From NCBI GenBank assembly GCA_018668195.1, contig JABITU010000036.1:1-19504 (forward strand): a DNA stretch of 19,504 bases, given 5' to 3'. Position numbers and translations under genes: made by a program. Numbering within the stretch: the stretch's first letter is position 1; each line of letters opens with the position of its first letter. Positions 14,548 to 19,504 of this stretch are shown one piece after another. The notes beneath the pieces are model-generated. The model ran no database searches. It was given only the letters and a program-made list of their open reading frames with translations, and was not told where the DNA came from. Source of the stretch: Tateyamaria sp. (GTDB lineage: Bacteria > Pseudomonadota > Alphaproteobacteria > Rhodobacterales > Rhodobacteraceae).

Positions 14548-15165
14548 CTAATCTGTCCAACCACCTGCCTTCCGGATCGCCGTAGACGAATCTGGTGACA
14601 TCGCTACATTCACAAAACACCACGCTGGCGCGCGAGCGTGCGCCAGCATATGGCTTGCGCGGTCCGGCAAACGATTTGCGGAATAGAGCCGCGCGGCCCG
14701 GCTGAACCGTGCAGGCATACTATCGCCGGGACGAGCCAAAACACCGACGGGCACTGTTTGAATGATCGAGCGCCAGTCTTGCCACAGATGTAACTGCGCT
14801 AAATTATCGGCGCCCATCAGCCAGACAAACCTCACGCCCGGATAAATCGCAATCAGGGCAGCCAGAGCTTCGGCAGTATAGCGGGTACCAAGCTGCGCTT
14901 CGATATCCGTTACCTCAACCCGTGGGTGCTGCATCATTTCGCGGGCACGTTCCATGCGACGTGAAAGTGACGCAGGCCCTCTTTGTTTCAGTGGGTTACC
15001 TAGACTGACAAGCCACCAAACCTGACTGAGGCCAAAACGCTTCATGGCCTCGCGCGTGATGTGCGCATGACCTGCATGCGCAGGGTCAAATGATCCGCCC
15101 AATAGGCCAATGGTCTGACCGGGCCGGGCAAGAGGAAAGGCATGACGCGTCACAAGCTTATCCAT
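14548..15165 (-). CDS. nadD: Nicotinate-nucleotide adenylyltransferase
   Basis: NadD adenylates nicotinate mononucleotide to deamido-NAD, the penultimate step of NAD synthesis. The 205-residue product shows the nucleotidyltransferase opening [17 protein letters not shown] with the T/HxGH motif HAGH at 30-33. [12 protein letters not shown] and [19 protein letters not shown] are substrate-pocket signatures of the family, and the C-terminal SSTAIR at 193-198 corresponds to the ISSTxIR ATP-binding motif. No good ribosome site precedes ATG 15165. GTG at codon 5 (15153) is an alternative start and would give a length closer to what I remember for relatives. dacB follows after 59 bases. The divergent neighbour is ettA. 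Confidence 0.95.
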   Translation of the reverse strand: MDKLVTRHAFPLARPGQTIGLLGGSFDPAHAGHAHITREAMKRFGLSQVWWLVSLGNPLKQRGPASLSRRMERAREMMQHPRVEVTDIEAQLGTRYTAEALAALIAIYPGVRFVWLMGADNLAQLHLWQDWRSIIQTVPVGVLARPGDSMPARFSRAARLYSANRLPDRASHMLAHARAPAWCFVNVAMSPDSSTAIRKAGGWTD

Positions 15166-15492
15166 TCAGCTGCATGGCATTTCGGTAGGACCACCTATCA
15201 CAGACGCCCCAAAGTGTCGACGTACACAGCAACGTGCTAAATGACCTGATGGATCATCGTTACTCGCAGGAAAAAACTTCGCCAAAACATATGAAACCGC
15301 CCCCAAATAAACCAATAAGAGTTTCAACAAACGCATCCGAGCGATAAAATATAGCATGGTCGGGACCCGGCAATCGGCTCTTGATGCAGATACCCATGCA
15401 TTCGACCAAACTGCAGACGCCGCGCCATTGCGCCCACCCAAACAGGCCTGTATCCCCCTGAGCAAACCGAATGCCCTTTCAAGGAGCCCACA
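15166..15492. other. Divergent intergenic region between nadD and ettA
   Basis: It must hold promoters for both directions, but I cannot fix convincing -35/-10 pairs. A minus-strand frame of 63 codons (15357-15166) with a hydrophobic N-terminal stretch ends exactly at the nadD start (TGA then ATG). It has no good ribosome site and I do not recognise it, so it is not called as a gene. AAGGAG at 15481-15486 is the ettA ribosome site. Confidence 0.5.
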
Positions 15493-17148
15493 ATGGCCGC
15501 GTATCAATATGTCTATCACATGTCCGGTGTGTCCAAGACCTACCCAGGTGGTAAAAAGTGCTTTGAGAACGTTCATCTGAATTTTTTGCCCGGTGTCAAA
15601 ATTGGTGTTGTGGGCGTAAATGGCGCAGGTAAATCCACGCTGATGAAAATCATGGCCGGCCTCGATACTGAATTCTCGGGCGAGGCTTGGGTCGCCGAAG
15701 GTGCGCGCGTCGGCTATCTTCCGCAGGAGCCCAAGCTTGATCCTGAATTGACCGTACGTGAAAACGTCATGCTTGGCGTCGCCGACAAAAAGGCCGTTCT
15801 AGATCGCTATAACGAGCTGGCGATGAACTATTCGGACGAAACCGCAGACGAGATGGGTCAGCTTCAAGACAAAATTGATGCAGAAAACTTATGGGATCTC
15901 GATAGTCAGATCGACGTCTCACTCGAGGCGCTGCGCTGTCCGCCGGACGATGCCGATGTGACCAAGCTTTCTGGGGGTGAGGCGCGCCGGGTCGCTCTTT
16001 GTAAACTGCTGCTCGAAGCGCCTGAGATGCTACTGCTTGATGAGCCAACCAACCACCTTGACGCCGAAACCATCGCATGGCTTCAACAACATCTTATCAA
16101 CTACAAGGGCACCATCCTGATCGTTACACACGACAGGTATTTTCTTGATGACATCACCGGCTGGATTCTTGAACTCGATCGTGGTCGCGGCATTCCCTAC
16201 GAAGGTAACTATTCAGCCTGGTTGGAACAAAAGGCCAAACGGCTTGAACAGGAGGCCCGCGAAGACAAGAGCCGCCAGAAAACGCTTGAGCGTGAACTGG
16301 AATGGATGCGGCAGGGGGCCAAGGCGCGGCAGGCCAAATCTAAGGCTCGGATCAATGCATATAACGACCTTGCCGATCAGTCCGAGCGCGAGAAACTGAC
16401 CCGCGCGCAGATCGTCATTCCCACTGGGCAACGGCTAGGTGGCAAGGTGATTGATGTGGCAGGCCTTTCAAAGCATATGGGCGACAAGCTGTTGATTGAG
16501 AAACTTGATTTCTCTCTGCCGCCCGGCGCAATTGTTGGTGTGATCGGCCCCAACGGTGCAGGAAAGTCGACGCTTTTCAAGATGCTCACCGGTCACGAAA
16601 CGCCCGACAACGGCACAGTCGAGATCGGCGATACTGTTCAGATGTCTTACGTCGATCAGTCGCGCGATGACCTGAACCCGGATGACAACGTCTGGCAGGC
16701 GATATCGGGTGGGGCCGAACTGATCGCTTTGGGTGACGCCGAGGTCAACAGCCGCGCCTATTGTTCGTCCTTCAACTTTAAGGGCGGCGACCAACAAAAG
16801 AAAGTGGGCCTGCTATCGGGCGGTGAACGCAACCGCGTTCATATGGCACGTCTGCTAAAATCGGGCGGCAACGTGCTATTGCTGGATGAGCCCACAAACG
16901 ACCTTGATGTCGAAACACTGCGCGCGCTCGAGGATGCACTGGTCGATTTTGCGGGCTGCGCAGTGGTGATTTCGCACGACCGGTTTTTCCTTGATCGAAT
17001 CTGCACCCATATCCTCGCCTTCGAAGGCGATGCGCACGTCGAATGGTTTGAGGGCAACTTCGAAGACTACGAGGAAGACAAAAAACGGCGGTTGGGTCCA
17101 GACGCATTGGAACCAAAACGGCTGAAGCACAAAAAGTTCGCACGTTGA
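15493..17148 (+). CDS. ettA: Energy-dependent translational throttle protein EttA (ABC-F ATPase)
   Basis: EttA is a soluble ABC-F protein that binds the ribosomal E site and couples the first rounds of peptide-bond formation to the ATP/ADP ratio. The 551-residue product contains two ATPase domains without membrane segments. Domain 1 has GVNGAGKST at 41-49, LSGGE at 159-163 and LLLDEPTNHLD at 180-190. Domain 2 has GPNGAGKST at 352-360, LSGGE at 441-445 and LLLDEPTNDLD at 462-472. The arm insertion (about 95-140) and the basic P-site tRNA-interaction linker (about 245-310, with WMRQGAKARQAKSKARI) are present; this combination separates EttA from Uup and YheS. AAGGAG at 15481-15486 precedes the ATG. 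It stands alone, divergent from nadD-dacB. Confidence 0.97.
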   Translation: MAAYQYVYHMSGVSKTYPGGKKCFENVHLNFLPGVKIGVVGVNGAGKSTLMKIMAGLDTEFSGEAWVAEGARVGYLPQEPKLDPELTVRENVMLGVADKKAVLDRYNELAMNYSDETADEMGQLQDKIDAENLWDLDSQIDVSLEALRCPPDDADVTKLSGGEARRVALCKLLLEAPEMLLLDEPTNHLDAETIAWLQQHLINYKGTILIVTHDRYFLDDITGWILELDRGRGIPYEGNYSAWLEQKAKRLEQEAREDKSRQKTLERELEWMRQGAKARQAKSKARINAYNDLADQSEREKLTRAQIVIPTGQRLGGKVIDVAGLSKHMGDKLLIEKLDFSLPPGAIVGVIGPNGAGKSTLFKMLTGHETPDNGTVEIGDTVQMSYVDQSRDDLNPDDNVWQAISGGAELIALGDAEVNSRAYCSSFNFKGGDQQKKVGLLSGGERNRVHMARLLKSGGNVLLLDEPTNDLDVETLRALEDALVDFAGCAVVISHDRFFLDRICTHILAFEGDAHVEWFEGNFEDYEEDKKRRLGPDALEPKRLKHKKFAR

Positions 17149-17561
17149 TTTTTGCTAAATGAAGCGCACCGAGTACCAAAGCTTTATGCGGAAAATTATA
17201 TCATCTAACGCTGCTCAAAATGAAATATTTTAATGCGTTAGGTTATGCATGACGTTTCAGGTATTTTGTTAAACGTTACGGGCAGTGCTCAGCGGTGCGG
17301 GCGCGTCTGCACTCTGTTGAAGTTAGGATTAGGTAGTTTGATGACCGCTCTTAGGCTCTGAAGAGCATAAGAAATGTTACTGCGGCAAGCGCAAAAAATT
17401 ACACATACAAGCCAAGAGCTTTTAATCGACGGGCTATTGCCGTTTCCGATTTCTTCCTTCGATATATTGAGCTCTTTGTACCAGGCCTATGCTCACGTTG
17501 GTTGTGATGCCGAGATGGGCCGCGCAAAGCGCGACCTTTCCCTGCCTAAGGCGGTCTGTTC
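17149..17561. other. Gene-free stretch downstream of ettA
   Basis: No supported gene. A 6-bp hairpin GCTCTT/AAGAGC (17347-17352 with 17361-17366, 8-base loop) is the clearest structure and could act as a terminator between the convergent ettA and 17562 genes, although it lacks a T-tract. A plus-strand frame beginning near 17374 runs into the minus-strand gene and shows no recognisable domain. Confidence 0.45.
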
Positions 17562-17825
17562 TCAGAGCAGCACGTACCACACCAGCAGCGGCGGTGCAGC
17601 GCAAGCGAAAGCAATACAGAACAGCTGCGCAGCATGGCTTATTTTGCCAAATATACCGGTGCCCAACGCACCTTCCCCGTAACCCATTACACCTGCCATT
17701 ACCGCATAACCCTGGCGTTCGGTGTTGCGGTTGGCGGCTTGGATCGATCGCATCGCGGTCTCATAAGACTGATCCTGTCGGGCTTGTTCGTCCAACTTTG
17801 GTTGCAGGTTTTCCATGTTTGTCAT
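17562..17825 (-). CDS. Small protein with C-terminal membrane anchor, 87 aa, unknown function
   Basis: I do not recognise this protein. The start at 17825 is chosen because AAAGGGAG lies about 9 bases upstream; the longer frame to 17867 would include that ribosome site. The N-terminal half is hydrophilic and glutamine/arginine-rich (MENLQPKLDEQARQDQSYET...QAANRNTERQG). A glycine-rich segment, VMAGVMGYGEGALGTGIFG, follows, and then a hydrophobic helix, AAQLFCIAFACAAPPLLVWYVLL, ends the protein. This layout suggests a tail-anchored inner-membrane protein or a small secreted peptide precursor. It is convergent with ettA and separated from the next operon by a probable terminator. Confidence 0.65.
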   Translation of the reverse strand: MTNMENLQPKLDEQARQDQSYETAMRSIQAANRNTERQGYAVMAGVMGYGEGALGTGIFGKISHAAQLFCIAFACAAPPLLVWYVLL

Positions 17826-17884
17826 TCGTGTACGCTCCCTTTTCAATACGGTAAAGTGGTGCACCACCCGTCTAAGTCCAGCGC

Positions 17885-17909
17885 TGAAAACAAAAAAGGC
17901 CGACCTTTT
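17885..17909 (-). terminator. Intrinsic terminator-like hairpin of the 18883-18054 operon
   Basis: Read on the minus strand, AAAAGG (17909-17904), loop TCGG, CCTTTT (17899-17894) is followed by TTGTTTTC: a short stem with an upstream A run and a downstream T-rich tract, the pattern of a Rho-independent terminator. It lies about 145 bases after the PNPOx-like gene's stop and before the start of the 17825 gene. Confidence 0.45.
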
Positions 17910-18053
17910 GCAAATTCAGATGAACACTTTTAGTCCAGTGCTTTATTCCCAATTGTATGGTGCCATGTGCCCTAAGGTGCTTCGGCGATACCCGATAATT
18001 TACGAGCCGCTCTATCATAATGAAGAGTGAATGCCCGATAAGCGTTGCGAATG

Positions 18054-18623
18054 TCAGGGGACCAGCCATATACCTGCCCAACCGTCGTGCCGATCAAACC
18101 TGGCGCGGCGATGGTTCTGTCCGAGATGCAGAGCATCAACACTGTCTACAACAAGCCGCAACACAACAAAGGAATCTGGGTCAGAAGTTTTTGTATAATC
18201 CAGCGACCGCGCGATAGACTGGCCCGGTGCAGGATCGCTGCCGTAAGACAGCCGGGACGCTTCGGGTACAGCACGCCATGTCGCTTGTACCTCCTCACGA
18301 GACAAAATTTTGACGTGAGCTTCAATACGTAACTGTAGATGGGCAGAAGTGTCCCAGACATGCAGCTCGGCAAAAGGTGTCGCTCTCAGATCCGCGATTT
18401 TGGATGACCTTAGATCAGTATGAATATCAAGCGTGCCTGTCACTTTGTCGGCCGCGCGCAGCACAACTGTTCGAGCCCTCGGCCTGCCTTTCGGAGTGAC
18501 GGTCGCTAGTGTCGGATGTCGGGCCGGGGCATGCCGGTCGTGAACACCACGGGTCAGGCGTGTCCAGACCTCGGCGTACAATGGAACTAGATCGCATGCC
18601 CAAGGGTGGGGGTGAGCGTTCAT
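18054..18623 (-). CDS. Pyridoxamine 5'-phosphate oxidase family (FMN-binding split-barrel) protein
   Basis: A 189-residue protein of the PNPOx-like flavin split-barrel superfamily. The conserved core is visible: HPTLATVTPKGRPRARTVVLRAAD (first barrel strands with the RTVVLR FMN-phosphate-binding stretch), then LDIHTDLRSSKIADLRATPFAELHVWD and the LRIEAHVKIL strand. The tail, RARFDRHDGWAGIWLVP, resembles the RRxR-W-xxxRLxP ending of PNPOx. It is shorter than PdxH (about 210-220 residues), so true pyridoxine phosphate oxidase activity is not assured; a general FMN-dependent oxidoreductase is equally possible. Its ATG overlaps the stop of the upstream TIGR03643 gene (ATGA, 18623-18620), so the two are translationally coupled. 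Confidence 0.88.
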   Translation of the reverse strand: MNAHPHPWACDLVPLYAEVWTRLTRGVHDRHAPARHPTLATVTPKGRPRARTVVLRAADKVTGTLDIHTDLRSSKIADLRATPFAELHVWDTSAHLQLRIEAHVKILSREEVQATWRAVPEASRLSYGSDPAPGQSIARSLDYTKTSDPDSFVVLRLVVDSVDALHLGQNHRRARFDRHDGWAGIWLVP

Positions 18624-18832
18624 TTGTAGACCTCGCGTCGATCTGCAAAAGTACGTACACGTCTGCGCCAGGCGCGATAGCTACCAGATTTCAGTGTTTG
18701 TCGCATTAGTGCTTTCACCTCATCCGGACCCAATCCATGCTGGGTGCGGATCTGTTCAAAGCTGGTATGGTCGCTTAGCGCCATTTCGACGATCTCGCTG
18801 ATTGCTGCTGGGTCAAGATGCTTTCGTTTCAT
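18620..18832 (-). CDS. TIGR03643/DUF2805 family small protein
   Basis: A small helical, basic protein of about 70 residues: DPAAISEIVEMALSDHTSFEQIRTQHGLGPDEVKALMRQTLKSGSYRAWRRRVRTF. The layout of an acidic helix, a helix-turn-helix-like GLGPDEV, then an arginine-rich SYRAWRRRV end matches the TIGR03643 (DUF2805) family, whose function is unknown; nucleic-acid binding is conceivable. The start is uncertain. ATG 18832 matches the family N-terminus, but its upstream GAAGAG is too close. A TTG at 18862 behind AAGAGGGG, adding 10 residues, or TTG 18883 are alternatives. It overlaps the PNPOx-like gene by ATGA. Overlap and conserved residues make this a real gene. Confidence 0.82.
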   Translation of the reverse strand: MKRKHLDPAAISEIVEMALSDHTSFEQIRTQHGLGPDEVKALMRQTLKSGSYRAWRRRVRTFADRREVYK

Positions 18833-19090
18833 GCTCTTCGATGTGTCTTTGCTGTGTTGCAAGTCAAGGCCCCTCTTTGCCAAGGTTATTCGCGTGACAT
18901 GCGGTATTGGACTTGATCAGAACTGTTTTTACGTCAATCAGCCTTTTTAAACTGAAAAACTACTTACTGCGGGTCCATTTTGTCCAACTGGGTAGGTGGG
19001 GCATCCATGCAATCGACAAAGCATGGCCAGCACAGTAGTGTGTAAAAGCGCATTTTTTTATGGACTAGAAGGTATTGTCAGCTATGCGAG

Positions 19091-19107
19091 TAGCAGGTAA
19101 CATGCTA
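19091..19107 (+). promoter_or_regulatory. Inverted repeat upstream of fuconate dehydratase
   Basis: TAGCA (19091-19095), 7-base spacer, TGCTA (19103-19107), ending 42 bases before the start codon. The position would suit an operator for a sugar-catabolism regulator, but a 5-base arm is short and could be chance. Confidence 0.25.
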
Positions 19108-19149
19108 GTATGATCAGAAATCAATAGCCCTCCTGGCGATGAGGATAAA

Positions 19150-19504
19150 ATGCCGGCGCGCATCACCCATTATTCTGTCCATGACATCCGCTTTCCGACA
19201 AGTCGAACATTAGACGGATCCGACGCGATGAATCTGGCACCAGACTATTCGGCAGCGTATGTCGTGCTTCATGTAGACCACGGGCCCGATGGCCATGGGA
19301 TGACGTTCACCATTGGACGGGGCAACGAGATATGTTGCGCCGCTATCCGCGCGGTCTCTGATCTGCTTGTGGGTCGTGAAATTGAGAGCCTCTTTGCCGA
19401 TATGGGTGCAACTTGGAAGCTGGTGACGGGGGACAGCCAGCTGCGCTGGACCGGTCCTGAAAAAGGCGTAATCCATCTAGCTGGGGCGGCTGTGATCAAT
19501 GCAA
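19150..19504 (+). CDS. L-fuconate dehydratase (enolase superfamily), 5' part only
   Basis: The gene starts at ATG 19150, with GAGG at 19141-19144 upstream, and runs off the window after 118 complete codons. The N-terminal capping domain reads ITHYSVHDIRFPTSRTLDGSDAMN, then DYSAAYVVLHVD, GHGMTFTIGRGNEICCAAI, and GDSQLRWTGPEKGVIHLAGAAVINA. These stretches are characteristic of L-fuconate dehydratase (the ENOSF1/FucD group of the mandelate racemase subgroup), which dehydrates L-fuconate to 2-keto-3-deoxy-L-fuconate in L-fucose breakdown. The catalytic lysines and metal ligands lie beyond the window. It probably begins a fucose-use operon to the right. It is divergent from the TIGR03643-PNPOx operon, with about 270 bases between them. 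Confidence 0.92.
   Translation, partial: MPARITHYSVHDIRFPTSRTLDGSDAMNLAPDYSAAYVVLHVDHGPDGHGMTFTIGRGNEICCAAIRAVSDLLVGREIESLFADMGATWKLVTGDSQLRWTGPEKGVIHLAGAAVINA

Noticed and set aside
15166..15576. 136-codon minus-strand frame ending at the nadD start, or its 63-codon internal version from 15357
   Set aside because: The long version overlaps the start of ettA. The short version has a hydrophobic stretch but no good ribosome site, so I mention it only in the intergenic note.
1..19504. CRISPR array, insertion sequence or prophage
   Set aside because: No regularly spaced repeats, transposase, integrase or phage structural genes are visible; the beta-helix protein alone is not evidence of a prophage.

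Overview
The window looks like chromosomal DNA of a marine alphaproteobacterium of the Rhodobacteraceae (Roseobacter group). The clues are a class I lysyl-tRNA synthetase, an NDUFS4-type complex I accessory protein, a 732-residue UvrB with an alphaproteobacterial-style N-terminus, a tandem glycine riboswitch, and several small proteins whose sequences resemble ones I associate with this family. This assignment is made by recognition, not by a database search.

Layout. 1-1166 is gene-poor: one 65-residue membrane protein, a minus-strand tRNA-Arg(UCU), and about 135 bases beyond it the 5' remnant of a second tRNA. 1167-1930 (minus) is a two-gene unit, an NDUFS4-like protein followed by a GNAT acetyltransferase with a 13-base overlap. 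Divergent to it is uvrB (2188-4386), followed by a perfect 13-bp hairpin and a gene for a secreted, barrel-like protein (4637-5287). Convergent to that is a large beta-helix protein of the pectate-lyase-3 type (7607 down to 5323), broken into two overlapping frames at a run of six G. Next come a TerB-family protein (minus) and the divergent lysK (8429-10012), then a small secreted DUF4864 protein (10083-10484).

10485-11310 has no recognisable gene. It leads into a tandem glycine riboswitch (about 11311-11513) that precedes a DadA-type FAD amino-acid dehydrogenase (11581-12813). Convergent to dadA are dacB (Tat-exported D-Ala-D-Ala carboxypeptidase) and, upstream of it, nadD. Divergent from nadD is ettA (15493-17148). 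The right end has a small membrane-anchored protein, a two-gene operon (TIGR03643/DUF2805 protein plus a pyridoxamine-phosphate-oxidase-like protein, overlapping by ATGA), and the first 118 codons of an L-fuconate dehydratase running off the end.

Most of the window is housekeeping: DNA repair, tRNA charging, NAD synthesis, ribosome throttling and wall maturation. The parts most worth a second look are the frameshifted beta-helix gene with its G-GGG-GGC slip site, the glycine riboswitch placed on an amino-acid dehydrogenase instead of a glycine-cleavage operon (with a visible alternative hairpin that captures the P1 strand), and the tRNA plus tRNA-remnant region at the left end. I found no clear new multi-gene defence or mobile system.
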